DNA from: Rachycentron canadum
Lineage: Eukaryota; Chordata; Actinopteri; Carangiformes; Rachycentridae
DNA: 64,000 nt
NCBI GenBank assembly: GCA_038496675.1
Contig: CM076669.1
Coordinates: 3,487,902-3,551,901 of the forward strand
Reading direction: 5' to 3'
Part shown: in pieces, positions 52,903 through 64,000 of the stretch
How positions within the stretch are numbered: the stretch's first letter is position 1
Layout of the letters: every line of letters starts with the position of its first letter
Position numbers and translations under genes: made by a program
Notes under the pieces: model-generated
What the model saw: the letters and a program-made list of their open reading frames with translations, nothing else
Databases searched by the model: none
What the model was told of the DNA's origin: nothing

Positions 52903-54640
52903 CCCATATATGAGCCAACGGCGGCGTTAGTTACGAGATGATGTGTGTAGTTACTTGTCTTTAAACCAACTCCTGTTGTTTTCTGATGTGTTACTTTAAT
53001 CTGAGACCCTGACTCAGATAAATTATCTCCTGCTCTGACCTGGAGGTGTTAATGAGCCTCCATTAGAGCCAAAGAGAAAACACATGAACATTCCTCTCAC
53101 TGTTTATTCATCCTCCCTCTTCTGCCTTTCTTTTCTCTCCTCTGCCTCCGTCTGTGTTTGTCTTTCCCAGCAGACAGGAAGTGAAACCCCATGGATGCTC
53201 GGTCTGTTTCTGTGTCGATCATTTACCACCATCTCCTCATCCAGACCAATCACAGAGCAGGAGGAGGAGGAGGAGGAAGAGGAGGAGGAGCTGTTACTGT
53301 ACAGATGCCCAGTTCCCATTTCAGTAACTAAAGGTAGCTAAACTGTTGTTTTAAGTAGCTTTTCAGAATAAAATCAAAATAAAGGAAATTCATCTAAATC
53401 AGCTCTGTGCTATAAATGACATCAGTGGTGGTGGGATCCAGTTTAATCTCTTTATGAACAGGAATTTAATGTTTACATCAACAAAGTTGGGATATAATAA
53501 CAAATTATATTAAAATTTTCACCATAAAAAAATGTCCTGAAAAAGAGCTCAAAGAAAAACTTGGAGGAAACTGCAAGATTATTAAAGGGATATGATTATT
53601 TTTCCTGATTTTATTCAAATATTCTTTGCTTTTTTGGTAAAATATTAAGAAACTTTTACTCCTAAAAATATCTCGTGTCCACACTGAGACTGTGATGTGG
53701 GAATCACAAGTTCTTCATTTTAAGGGGTCACAACCAAAACTGGTTAAAAAACAGAAAATGTCTGTTGAGTACGGACTGTAAATGAAACATAACAAGGTCA
53801 AACTATTAATTTGGGATATAAATGAGTCTTTTATTTAAAAAGGAATATAATTTTGTGTTTTTAATACCTATGAGTTTATCAAATTGTTATTTAAATTATT
53901 AAATGACCAAAGTCTGCATAAAATATACAGGTACCCTCCAGAGTTCAACAGTTCTAGTGTCCAGGTCTCATGTGCTGCAGATTCAGACCAGCTGATTGAA
54001 TTGACTAGTGATTATATTACTGTATCAGTGCTGTAGTGAAACAGTCTGAGGTTTGTCTCTGTACTGACACTAACAAGGTTTGGCGGCTCAGATTGACGTC
54101 AAACTACAAATTTTACCTCCTCTCAGTGTCTGGTTCTTGGTTGTTGCTACTATTTTCACCTTAATTATTAAAGATCCAGACAATTTATTTATTTAAAATG
54201 AGATTATAGGTAATTGAGGCTGTTAAGGGATTGATATAGATGCTTATTTGATTACATGTGTTTGCTAGTAGCAGTTTTATCCAGGTTTTAAAGGACATAA
54301 ACTGTGATTATTTGGGAAGATTTTTTCAATGTTTTTTGCATTTTATTTTCACTGAAGAAAATATTTAAATGATGATGATGATGTGACTTTTGTTGGATCT
54401 TGTGCCAAACAAACATGTTGCCTTACATCTGGAGAATATGATTTGTCGTTTGTCGGGGTGTGTCTCTGCAGGACAACAACTACACCTTTCACTGGCATCA
54501 AAAACAATTGCAGCTCCTGTTATTTGGATGCAGCACTTGGCCATGTGCAGTATATACTAAAACTATTAGTAAAACTAACAATAGTAAAAATACTGATTAT
54601 GTAGAAATACTCAAGTGTCAACTCCAGTGTCAGTGTGAAC
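51640..54640. other. Non-coding stretch
   Basis: It has a poly-A run near 52505-52520, TA repeats near 52721-52737 and at 52866-52899, and a GAG/GGA-rich run at 53258-53290. No supported exon. Confidence 0.5.
52866..52899. repeat. (TA)17 microsatellite
   Basis: A pure TA run of about 34 bases. Confidence 0.9.
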
Positions 54641-54644
54641 CGAA

Positions 54645-55040
54645 ACTTCAAATTTGGCCGTAGACATTTTAAACCAGAAGAAACCATATAGTGTGGATAC
54701 AGTCTGTCAATCACACAGTAGCCACGCCCCCTAACTTATCCCATGGTCTATTTTCCTCTAAATGGACCATCATTTAAAAAATGAACATCATTATGTATTG
54801 AAGACTTGAAACTAGAGACTGAGACCATAAACTCATTAGGAAAACGTTTACTGAGCTAATAAATCAAGGGAGAAGTAGAGACATTTTCCCATAGACTTCA
54901 ATACAATCTGACTTCTTTAACAACCAGTGGAGTCGCCCCCTGATGGTCATTAGAGAGAATGAGGGTTTAAGGCTCTTCAGCATTGGCTTCACTTTACAGT
55001 CCCGTGTCTACGTCCATTTTTATAAACACCCTGTAGTTAC
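54645..55040 (-). mobile_element. 'ggggcgactccactggttg' family, copy 4
   Basis: Reverse complement of the family with 'gtagccacgccccctaactt', 'cttgaaactagagactgaga', 'caaccagtggagtcgccccc' and 'taaggctcttcagcattgg'. It is very similar to 40980-41300 over about 300 bases. Confidence 0.65.
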
Positions 55041-56130
55041 AAGTAATTTTTTGGGAATTTTAAGGCTTTAATTGATAGAGACAGGAAATGGCAAATGGCA
55101 AAGTTTACACGGCCACATGGTACGTGCCCTAAACATTATATCTAGCCTGTATATATGACATTATTGGATTATAACTATTGATGCATTAAAGGAAGATAAA
55201 AGTTTTCATCTAAATTTTTAATCATGGCCATTTATTTGCTGATTGTATTATCTGTAATTACTCTGAATCTGCAGACTAACAAGAATTAAAAAAGAAAGAA
55301 CTAAATTAAAGTATTTCCCTTTGTGCACTAGAAGTATAAAGTAGAGAAATAAATACACCAAAATTCTCTACTGTGGTAAATGTAGAAGTAGAAGAAGAAG
55401 CTGAGACGCCAACTCAAATAGCGCTAATGCTAACAGCATTTCCCTGCACATATACATTGTCTGGCTGCCGTGAGAGATCACTGTCACTGTGACAGCTGAC
55501 ACAGGTGTGTGTCTGTGTGTGTTAGTGTTTGTGTGTGTGTCGCCCACGAGCCAAAGAGAGCACTGCTGACCAAGGTATTTAAAACATTATACACACAGCT
55601 GCACATGTCTACAGAAACAAGACTAACAACTCAATGACTCACATCCGACTCAGTATCGTCTGATATTAATTCAATCAGTGGTATAAACAGGAAACATAAA
55701 CAAAGAGTTATAAAGATACATATAAAGACTTCTATCACTCCATCTTCTCTTTCTATGGGTCCATCTCTGCAGAAGCAGCAGAGCTAATGATGCTGAGTTT
55801 AACAATAAGCTAAGTGAGGTCCTCTGGGGACCATGACTGCTACAATGCAATGTGGACACATTTGAAGTAAAATTGAAAATGGCACGGTACAGATGTCTTA
55901 CTCTCACAGAAACACAGACAAACTGTGGTCACTTTCACTGAAACATGAGAGTTGACTGTGTTATGGTCGATTATCATGTTATTATCTCTGACATTTTGTC
56001 TCTAGACGACTTCGCCACAAACCACAGACAGAAACACTGACAACTGTAACACTGGTGACACGAGGAAACACACAAACTTAAACCCAGTTCAGGGCCTGTT
56101 TCTAAAAGTGGATTTTAAAGCGGTACTTTA
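55041..56130. other. Non-coding stretch
   Basis: No exon or repeat family recognised. Confidence 0.45.
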
Positions 56131-56134
56131 AAGT

Positions 56135-56330
56135 CAAGAGCCTTAAACCTGCATCTATCTATTGTATTGAAATCTATGTGAAAATGTCCCGACTTCTCCC
56201 TTGATTTATTAGCTCAGTAAACGTTTTCCTGATGGTCTCAGTCTCTCGTTTCAAGTCTTCTTCAATACAACATGATTTGTATTGAGATCCACTCCTCACT
56301 CCTCCTCAGCTCCACCTTCTCCTCCAAATA
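56135..56330 (+). mobile_element. 'ggggcgactccactggttg' family, internally deleted copy
   Basis: It has 'agagccttaaacctgcat', 'ttgatttattagctcagtaa', 'cgtttcaagtcttcttcaat', then jumps to 'cactcctcctcagctccacc', the far end of the 40650-41310 copy. Confidence 0.55.
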
Positions 56331-57651
56331 TGATTTTTCTTATGATTTCAAACTCAAGGCTCCTCCTTTTCCAGACTAATGAAGGATCCAACTCGTTGAC
56401 CCTTCGTGGCCCAACCTATCCCAAGACTCATTGTGCACTGGTAATAAAAATAAAATGGCAGCAAGCAACACCATCAGAAAGCCTGAGGATGGTCACACCT
56501 TTAAATTTAAGTATTGGGCTCCAGCTCAGTTCAACAGGTAACAGTCCAACTGTTAAAAATACGGGCCTTAAAACCTCAAGTTTTAAGTGTGATAGGACCC
56601 ACACTCAGTGGCGTAGCGGGCACTGCTGGTGATGCAAAGTGAAAATCCAGCTACGTAAAACCCAGCATTCGTAGGCTGCGTCCTCCGAAGGATGCAGCTG
56701 TAAAAAAGTCTGATGGGAAATGAGGTTTTTATATTATTTTATTTATTTTTATATTATTCCAGCCAAATGAAAGAACATAAATACTTCACCACGGCCAAGG
56801 AAAACAAACTAAACTAATTCTTTAAAGGAAACTACATTGTGCCTGTTGTTTAGCTGTTTGTTTTAATGTAGAGCTGCAGCATTAACATCTGTGTTTCACA
56901 ATAACAACCAAGACCTCAAACTCAACTCTGCAAAACATGAAGATTTTTCTCCTTACGCTGAAAAAAACTTTTTCTTCTACAGGCCTTTTTAATATTTTCC
57001 CACAGTACATAAACACACCATGCATCAGCAGTAATACTCAGCTGACTCACCCTAATCTTCTTGTCTCCAGCTGCAAACACTCAAAATGTATTTTTTTATG
57101 AAACTGACACCTAAAAACCAAACTCAGCTCTGTTAGACTGTGAGTGTTTTCAGCCTTGGTTTGAAATGTGCTGAGCTAATCATCCTCATGCTGGATGAAA
57201 AGAAATAAGGAGGAAACCACATCAGCGTCGACAAGACAGATGAGACGTTCAGGACCACAGTCCTGGCATGACACACTCCTATAGTCTAATCCATAACTAT
57301 AACTGTGTGTTTCTTTTATTTAAAGGGACAATAGGAAAGTTTTAATATTGTCAATCATCCATCTGTCCAACACGTCCACAACCAACCACCATATTGATAT
57401 TATTAAACATAGACAGGATATTTTTTGTCATTAACTTGGCATTAAAAAGATTAATGGTTAATGTGCCATAAAATCCATAGTTGCACGAGACAAAACTGTG
57501 ATCTACATTGTCTAATTTCTTACATTATCTATTTGATGATAATGATAATAATAATAACAAAGAAATGTTTAAATAATTATAAATGAAATGCATTTAAGCA
57601 CATTACTGCTCCCATAGAAATAAACCATTTTGAATTGAAAATTGGAAATTG

Positions 57652-57841
57652 AACCAACCCTAACCATTAACCCTCACCCTTAGCCCTTAACCCTAACCAT
57701 AAATCTTAACGCTTAACCCTTAACCCTTAACTCTTAACCCTCACCCTTAGCCCTTAACCCTAACCCTAAATCTTAACCCTAAATCTTAACCCTTAACCCT
57801 TAACCCTAACCCTTAACCCTTAACCCTAACCTTTAACCCTA
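57652..57841. repeat. Interstitial telomere-like repeat (CCCTTAA/CCCTAA)
   Basis: About 190 bases of degenerate head-to-tail copies of CCCTAA, CCCTTAA and CCCTCA. It is close to the vertebrate telomere unit CCCTAA but mixes six- and seven-base units, so it is not a pure telomere remnant. Confidence 0.85.
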
Positions 57842-58359
57842 GAACAAAGAAAAACAACGAACTCTGAAATGAGAGGCATGATCGTTATATGATTGTGTTT
57901 GTCTTGTGTTGCTGTCACTTAACCCAAGAACCAGAAACAAATACCTTATGTTGTTTGTTACAAGCCAGCTCCCTCTTGAGGGAAAGAGGGAATCAACATA
58001 ATCCAGTTATTAGTAAGAGGAAATAAACTCAAGGTGGAGAACAGGGCAAAACCGATGCTGCCAAATAACAAATAAAAAACAGAATATACCACAAATAAGA
58101 TAAACCCAGAGAGTTTTTTTTTCTTTTGGCCCAGAATATTGTACTTGCAGACGATCACTGTTACAGCTAAAGCTACTAAGTGCAAACAGTGAACAGATGT
58201 TTTTAAAGCTAGACACTACACACCCATCAGTCTTCTAGGAATCACACAATCACACAAACGCACACTATTCTTAGTGCATGATGCATTATGGGTGTGTGTG
58301 CATCGACTCTGGGTCCAAAGTTTTATCGAAGCAGAAAGGAATTTGAGAGATTAGAGAAA

Positions 58360-58761
58360 ACACACGTTAGAGCTCAAACATTTTATCTCACTGTGTTCTA
58401 TTAATTTAATTGTTAATTAATCAGCCTGTTGTGTTTTGGATTAATGGGTGTTTTTTTTTTATGTTGCTGTCAATTTCCAAACGTATCACATATCATTTTT
58501 TCATTCATTCATTCATTCATATATTTGTGTTTTATCATATTTCGTCATCATGTTAAATTAATTTTTTTTCAATTTGTTAATAGTGTTTTTTTTTTACCTT
58601 TCCTCATGTTTGACGCAAACATTTCCAAACATTATTCTCCAGATAAAACAGAAAACTGTTTACTTTGGCTGCTCTGCTCGTCCTGATGCCACAGAAGCCA
58701 CGAGTTTGACCACAGCGCTTCCTTGTGGTGATGTACAATATTACAATAACAGGACCTCATT

Positions 58762-58804
<43 letters not shown>

Positions 58805-58830
58805 TATTATCATTGCAGATTGTAGACAAT
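58360..58830 (+). repeat. Local direct duplication, unit A copy 1
   Basis: It shares 'gttagagctcaaaca', 'gcctgttgtgttttgga', 'tttgtg(t/c)tttat' and 'cagata(a)aaca(ca)gaaaac' with 60020-60340, in the same order and strand. An ATT microsatellite (58764-58810) sits near its end. Confidence 0.6.
58764..58810. repeat. (ATT)15 microsatellite
   Basis: A trinucleotide run of about 47 bases. It produces spurious Tyr- and Asn-repeat frames. Confidence 0.92.
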
Positions 58831-59369
58831 AAAATTTAAAGCTCAACCTAATTAACCATGTGGATTTTTTGTTATTGTAGATTGTTTTGTTACAAATTAT
58901 GTCCTTATTAATAATAATAGTAATAATAATAATAACTGTGGGCTGATATTGATCACAGAGTCAGACTTGAATGTACATTACGATTTGCTGTTATAACCTA
59001 AGTAATATTTTGTTGCATTAAATTGCTCGTCGTCAGCCGACATGAAGGAGGAGTCCATGTGCCGAGGAAGATCATGCGTAACAACTGAAAGCTGCTAAAT
59101 AGACTTTGTGGTGAAATACTTGCTGTTTCTATACTGAGAAGTGGATCCAGGTAGAAAAGACTCTTTAACAGTATATAGAAGATTCATGGACACTGAAGTT
59201 CTTCCCATCAAAGCCACAATAATAACAATTAAATATTAACGTGTTGATTGGATGAAACACGACCCGTCAGAGCTTCTGTAACGATGTGTGTCAATTCATT
59301 TTGTTGTAAACATGTAAAGAAACATCATTTGAATAAAGGAAATGAAGACACACTGCAGTGTGGACTCAC

Positions 59370-59482
59370 GTGGAGCTGTGTGTTGTTGTTGTTGAGCTGG
59401 TCCTGACTGACGGGCGAAGCTGCAGGGTGACAGTCCAGTGACACTCTGTCCCGACAGGTGGCGTGACAGGCGTATTTACAGC
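59370..59482 (-). CDS. rassf3: C1 zinc-finger half-exon, probably of an upstream-promoter long rassf3 isoform
   Basis: This is a 113-base candidate exon: two bases completing a split codon, then 37 codons encoding CKYACHATCRDRVSLDC followed by a polar tail ending NNNNTQLH. The spacing C-x4-H-x2-C-x7-C is the second half of a C1 (diacylglycerol-type) zinc finger, as in RASSF1A exon 2 (CKFTCHYRCRALVCLDC). The acceptor is TTCCTTTCTCTGCAG (AG at 59484-59483) and the donor is CAC|GTGAGT. The end phase is 0, which matches the exon at 5682. The first half of the finger (with the H and C-x2-C) should be in an exon further right; I did not find it before 64000. It could instead belong to a separate C1 gene next door, but strand, phase and order all favour rassf3. 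Confidence 0.78.
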
Positions 59483-60019
59483 CTGCAGAGAAAGGAACCA
59501 GTTAACGGGATCATTTATTGGAAAGGTTTGTCTGTGATTGTCGTGAGCTTGTGCACAGACTCACATACACAACACACAGATCTTTGTGAGCGTGTGTGTC
59601 TATAACGTACATGCAAATGATCTCTTGATGTCGGCAGCGTCTGACAGTTGAGGTCAGAGTTATTTTCAGCAAACGGAAACCAACAACATGCAAATTCTGA
59701 CATTTGCTTGTACCCCCAGGGAAAATGTTTCAAAATAAGGGCGTGAAAGGGTCGACCTTTTGTTTTTAAGCTTTTAAGGCCTTTAAATGAAACGTGACAG
59801 TTTTCACTTCAAAATGACCGAAGTAAACCTTCACCCTGGGCTCATGACTTCACATAAGATCAGCTGGACACGAGGACAAAGACTGACTGATGAGCTGTAG
59901 GAAGATTTTACATCCTCTTCCTCCACAGAGCATCATCGCTCTGCAGCTACTGTCAGTTAACTAAGGACTGAAAAGAAGTGCATTCTGGGATCTAAGGCCT
60001 GAATATGAACATAAATTCA

Positions 60020-60340
60020 CAGAAAACATATGTTAGAGCTCAAACACGTGTTGTTATCTCCCTGTTAAATATATTATTAATTAATTTGCCTGTTGTGTTT
60101 TGGACTTTACATCTTGTTTTAAACTTATAATTTTCTATCATTCACACATTTGTGCTTTATAGTATTTATCATCATTGTGTCACATACTGAATTTTTCATT
60201 CAGAAACATGCCCAGTCCACATTATGCTTCAGATAACACAGAAAACAAACATTCATTCCACAGAGTCCTTTAAAAATTACTACAACTCACTTAAACTACA
60301 GTAACAACAAGCAGCAGATACAATATTACAAATATTTTTG
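60020..60340 (+). repeat. Local direct duplication, unit A copy 2
   Basis: Counterpart of 58360-58830; see the shared words there. It also has 'acaatattacaaata', matching 'acaatattacaataa' at 58735. Confidence 0.6.
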
Positions 60341-60639
60341 ATTGGCTCTGTTAATATAATATAATTCAATTAACATTGTTTACTGTCTTTTCATATAATC
60401 ATATGAATAAATATGTGGCCCAGGGTTCTCATCATATTAAATTGCAGATCTTAAGTGCAAATTTATCTTCATCTTAATTATCTCTTAATTTTTTTTTCCC
60501 TTTAAAATCCGGTCACATTAACAGCAAATTAAATCATTTTTAAAATATAAAACTTTTGTTTTATTTAAATCAATAAGAAAAATATTTGACTTAATGAGAC
60601 AATTGAGATTTAAGACTCAAAAATAATAAACAAATTTGA

Positions 60640-61030
60640 CAGCTGACTTATCTTTTTTTAGTCATTTATACAATAAAAAGTCAAATATTAGCAGGCTTCA
60701 TTATATAAAATGGGAGAATTTGCTTTTTTATGTTGTAAATTTAATATTTATGTGTTTTAAACTGACAAATCAAGGAATTTTAAGGCGTCAGTTTTCGGTC
60801 TTGATTGACACTTTTCACATTTTCAGAGTTTTTATAGGTAAAAAGTTTGATTTAACAAGATTATTCAACATAGAAATTTCTGTGTATTTGCAGCTTTAAT
60901 CATCTGGACACATCAGACGATGTAACTGATACTGATATTACAATGTGAATTTTGACCTTTTTGCTCATCCTTAGTTCATTAACTATGACTCACATAAATA
61001 AATAAAGCACCTGTCATTCTCCCTCGCACG

Positions 61031-61040
<10 letters not shown>
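60640..61040 (+). repeat. Local direct duplication, unit B copy 1
   Basis: It shares 'cacattttcaga(g/c)ttttta', 'ttattcaacata', 'cttctgtgta'-like and 'tgcagcttcaatcatctgga'-like words and 'taaagcacctgt' with 63660-63970. It is also followed by a CA tract, as that copy is. A third short piece lies at 62155-62215. Confidence 0.65.

Positions 61041-61104
<64 letters not shown>
61029..61104. repeat. (CA)n microsatellite
   Basis: A CA run of about 76 bases with one AA interruption. Confidence 0.93.
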
Positions 61105-61108
<4 letters not shown>

Positions 61109-61577
61109 AGCAGCAACATTAAATATTGAACTAACTCCACCAGAGAAGAGGAGGAGGCTTTTCTGCTGACTTCGTGTCAACAAACAAACATTACAAACAT
61201 CACACACACAAGACACACACACACACACCTGCACAAAGTGTGTGTTTGTGTGTGTGTGTGTGTGTGTGTATTTGTTCCCATGATCCTACCTGTCGACCTC
61301 TTTCTCACGTGCTGTCCGACTTTATCCGACAGTTTGCACATGGCTGCTCCCATCTCCCATCTTCATCACATACACACACACACACTCTACAGACTCACTA
61401 ACATCTCTTACATCATCTCATCTTCACACACACACACAGGAGTGAATCACACACTCACACACTCTCCCCTCTTTCTCTGCAGTCTCTCCGAGTGTCTCTC
61501 GGCCGTTTTCTGCTCTACTTTCAGTCTCTATCAGACTTCAGATGCTGATTTGCGTAGCCACCATTCCCCCCGTTTCC

Positions 61578-61609
61578 CTTTCTCTCTCTCTCTCTCTCGC
61601 CCTCTCTCT

Positions 61610-61642
<33 letters not shown>
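61578..61642. repeat. (CT)n-(GT)n compound microsatellite
   Basis: A CT run (61578-61611) continues into a GT run (61612-61642). Confidence 0.88.
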
Positions 61643-61644
<2 letters not shown>

Positions 61645-61802
61645 TGTTGTTGTGCTGACTGGGTGATTTAACAGTCAAATAGAGGCCACAGTGTGATGGA
61701 CACACAGACGGGGGAGGGAGGGTGATGGTGGACGTAGGACTGCTGACTCAGTCATCTACAATCACTCTCTCCTCTCTTTGCTCACTTACGTAGCTTGTTA
61801 TG

Positions 61803-61805
<3 letters not shown>

Positions 61806-61851
<46 letters not shown>
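61806..61851. repeat. (GT)n microsatellite
   Basis: A GT run of about 45 bases. Confidence 0.92.
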
Positions 61852-61853
<2 letters not shown>

Positions 61854-62504
61854 TACCCAGTTTCCTGCTATCACTCCCTCTCTCCATTCATGCGTCCATC
61901 CTGTCCTCCGTCTCTATCCCTTGTGACAATGAACCTGATCCACAGAGGAAGACAGGGAGAGCCTTCCTCATCCATCCACCCAGATGTCCATAACGTTTTA
62001 TTTTAGGATGAGAGAAATAAAGTCACATTTCAGTACAAAAAACAGAGAAAAAAGTTGCACTGGAGCTGTATTTCTATTTTTTGCAGTGTCACTCAGTGGA
62101 TGGATGCTGTGCAATCATTCATGGTGTCCAGAGGATGATCCCTCTTTTTGTCATTATCAATAAAAAGTCAAATATTATCAGGTTTCATTATGTAAAATGG
62201 GAGAATTTTTGCCAAACAAAAACATTAAGGGACAAAAAAGACAAAACTTATATACAAGAATTATTTCTCATAATATAAATACAGATGTTGACATTGTTCT
62301 TGTAAAATGAATGAATTGTGTTTCCCTCGTGTGGATCTGTGACACATTCAGATGTGCAGAGATTTTTTTTGAGGATCCCAATAAAGATCAAATCTGACTG
62401 AACTCCACGTCACTACAAGTTTCACTTATTTACGCAGCATATGAGGAGCCATTTCTCAACCAAACGTTACAGGAAACAATAGTTGACAACTAGTTAAATT
62501 AACC

Positions 62505-62684
62505 TTAAAGGTCCATACGGTCTAAAGGTAGATGTTAAAGGTCCATACGGTCTAAAGGTAGATGTTAAAGGTCCATACAGTCTAAAGATGGATGTTAAAG
62601 GTCCATATGGTCTAAAGGTGGATGTTAAAGGTCCATACAGTCTAAAGGTGGATGTTAAAGGTCCATACGGTCTAAAGGTAGACC
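62505..62684. repeat. 30-bp tandem array, six copies, derived from a MITE end
   Basis: Six head-to-tail 30-base units beginning TTAAAGGTCCATACGGTCTA. The unit corresponds to the first 30 bases of the miniature element at 24672 (TTAAAGGTCCCATATAGTCT...). The sixth unit runs on into that element's interior. Confidence 0.85.
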
Positions 62685-62940
62685 TCCATGTGGTCTTTGA
62701 TTATAACAACTCACAGCCTGTATTCAGAAACTGAGCCTCAAAACCAGCCGTCAGGACTTCTGGAACTTTGTGATGTCACAACCCAAGCAGTCACTGCCCT
62801 TAGCCACACCCCCAGTCTCTATCCACTTGGATCCACCATCCTAACTATACTTTATTTAATCACTCAGAAAACAGTCAGCCAATCTGAAGAGAGGATCAGA
62901 TCCTCTCCTCAGCATTTTGATTCTGATTTAAAGGCCTAGT
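62505..62940. mobile_element. Second TTAAAGGTCCCA MITE copy with amplified end
   Basis: After the array, 'cagcctgtattcagaaactg', 'agcagtcactgcccttagcc' and 'aatcactcagaaaacagtca' follow the order in 24672-25121. The right terminus is not clear; similarity fades near 62940. Confidence 0.6.
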
Positions 62941-63659
62941 TGTACTGGCAGCCATTTTGGCAGCAACCCCAGGCAGATATTTCAGGTGAACAACACCAGA
63001 CGTCCTGTCTAAATGAAACAAGAGAGAAGCTTTAACTTCATCCTCTCTCTCCGTCTCTGTTTCCTTTCTCTGCTTCCTTCTCTCTTTATCTTCCTCTCAA
63101 TAAAACACAATAATGATATTTTATAATTTAAGACCTGTAGCCTAAATATATATAAAAAGTGATGTAAAAGGAGAGTTGGTCTGTGGTTTATTTTCACTCT
63201 TGAATCACTTTTTTAATTTAAACAGAATACAAGATAAACATAACAACATAATATTTAATATTCTATTTATAATTAATATCATTAATATTAAAAGATATTA
63301 AGATACATTTCTTCTTTAAAAGCTTTTGAAATTAAATTTTATTTCTAATTCACCTTTTCTACAACAAAGAAGGTGAATGTATGTAAATTGAAAATTATTT
63401 AGTTTTGTGCTTCTAGGTCATTTTTTGCTTTGTGTAAATAATTTGTCTTGTGTTAAATTATGACATAATCAATTGTATTTATTTATTATTACTTGTATAT
63501 TTTCTGAAACAATTCATAAAAAATATTGAAATTCTCTTAAAAATATGAACAGTAAATTTAAATTTCATTTTTTCAATAATAAAAAAAATTAAATCAATAA
63601 AAAAAATATAAAAGATAAACAGAACTGTAACAATTAAACTATGTAAAATACAACAGCTG

Positions 63660-63970
63660 ATTAATCTCTTTGGTTTCATTAAATAAGAATTAGCTTTTTT
63701 CAGTTTTATATGATTGTAAATGTTTATATTTTGGCATTTTAAACTTTAAAGATGTCAGTTTTTGGTTTTCACATTTTCAGACTTTTTATAGACTTAATCT
63801 TAAAAACAACTTATTATTATTCAACATAAAAACTTCTGTGTAGCTGCAGCTTCAATCATCTGGACGGATCATAACACACGGATATTTTGTCCGTTTAGTT
63901 ATGACACTGGAGAATCAGACCTACGACTAAAGCACCTGTTATGCTCTCACACACACATAAACACACGAAT
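63660..63970 (+). repeat. Local direct duplication, unit B copy 2
   Basis: Counterpart of 60640-61040 at about 3 kb distance, same strand. Confidence 0.6.
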
Positions 63971-64000
63971 GTGTGAAAATATAACATAATCAATTGTATT

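Larger units (their letters stand above)
57842..59369. other. Non-coding stretch before the C1 exon
   Basis: It includes a locally duplicated segment (58360-58830) and an ATT repeat. No supported exon. Confidence 0.5.
59483..64000. other. Upstream of the C1 exon; no first exon found
   Basis: I looked on the minus strand for the expected first half of the C1 finger (H...WC-x2-C...C-x2-C) and did not find it, so that exon should be beyond 64000. The region is AT-rich and locally duplicated, with microsatellites. An AP-1-like TGACTCAGTCA lies at about 61744-61754. Confidence 0.5.

Noticed and set aside
53104..53341. Frames with poly-Ser or poly-Glu
   Set aside because: They are driven by a GGA/GAG simple repeat at 53258-53290; no domain is recognisable.
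62505..62684. CRISPR-like array of 30-bp repeats
   Set aside because: The units are directly adjacent with no spacers, in a vertebrate genome; it is a minisatellite from a transposon end.

Overview
This window is vertebrate nuclear DNA, almost certainly from a ray-finned (teleost) fish, probably a percomorph. The basis is the sparse split exons, the abundant long CA/GT tracts, and many short dispersed repeats of kinds familiar from teleost introns. There is no bacterial, plasmid or phage content. Most open frames of 60-150 codons are low-complexity or chance frames.

Two genes can be supported. (1) On the minus strand lies rassf3 (Ras association domain family member 3). Exons are resolved to the base at 32345-32449 (start codon), 5575-5682, 2815-2988 and 2221-2308. 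They join in phase to give 158 codons plus one base. The last part of the Ras-association domain and the SARAH helix lie beyond the left edge. A fifth exon at 59370-59482, on the same strand, encodes the C-terminal half of a C1 zinc finger. It ends in phase 0, so it can splice directly onto the exon at 5682. This implies an upstream-promoter 'A-type' long isoform with a C1 domain, the layout known for RASSF1A/1C and RASSF5A/5C. Its own first exon would lie right of the window. (2) On the plus strand, at 33894-35609, is an uninterrupted 571-codon frame for a CFAP45 (CCDC19)-like axonemal coiled-coil protein. Because CFAP45 genes normally have many exons, this looks like an intact retrogene. It sits divergently about 1.4 kb from the short rassf3 start codon and, if the long isoform exists, antisense inside its 53.7-kb intron.

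Layout. 1-2220: start of rassf3 intron 4 with GT tracts and nested mobile-element remnants. 2221-5682: three rassf3 exons; intron 3 is only 506 bases, with an AC tract next to its donor and a GT tract in place of its pyrimidine tract. 5683-32344: 26.7-kb intron 1, filled with degenerate miniature transposons (a TTAA-flanked piggyBac-like family, a TTAAAGGTCCCA family, a hAT-like 'gggctgcaac' family), a SINE-like remnant in neighbouring intron 2, and microsatellites. 32345-33000: rassf3 exon 1 and a CpG-rich promoter with CCAAT and GC boxes. 33660-33760: a cluster of CRE-like sites. 33894-35609: cfap45-like gene. 35760-36970: degenerate ~135-140-bp tandem repeats around a 380-base assembly gap. 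37000-59369: non-coding, with dispersed repeats, a 26-copy 16-bp minisatellite and a telomere-like tract. 59370-59482: C1 exon. 59483-64000: locally duplicated AT-rich DNA, microsatellites and a 30-bp tandem array grown from a transposon end.

The two genes have no obvious shared pathway. RASSF3 is a Ras/MST-type adaptor and CFAP45 is a microtubule inner protein of cilia and sperm tails. Their likely link is regulatory: a retrocopy that landed beside an active CpG promoter and may use it.
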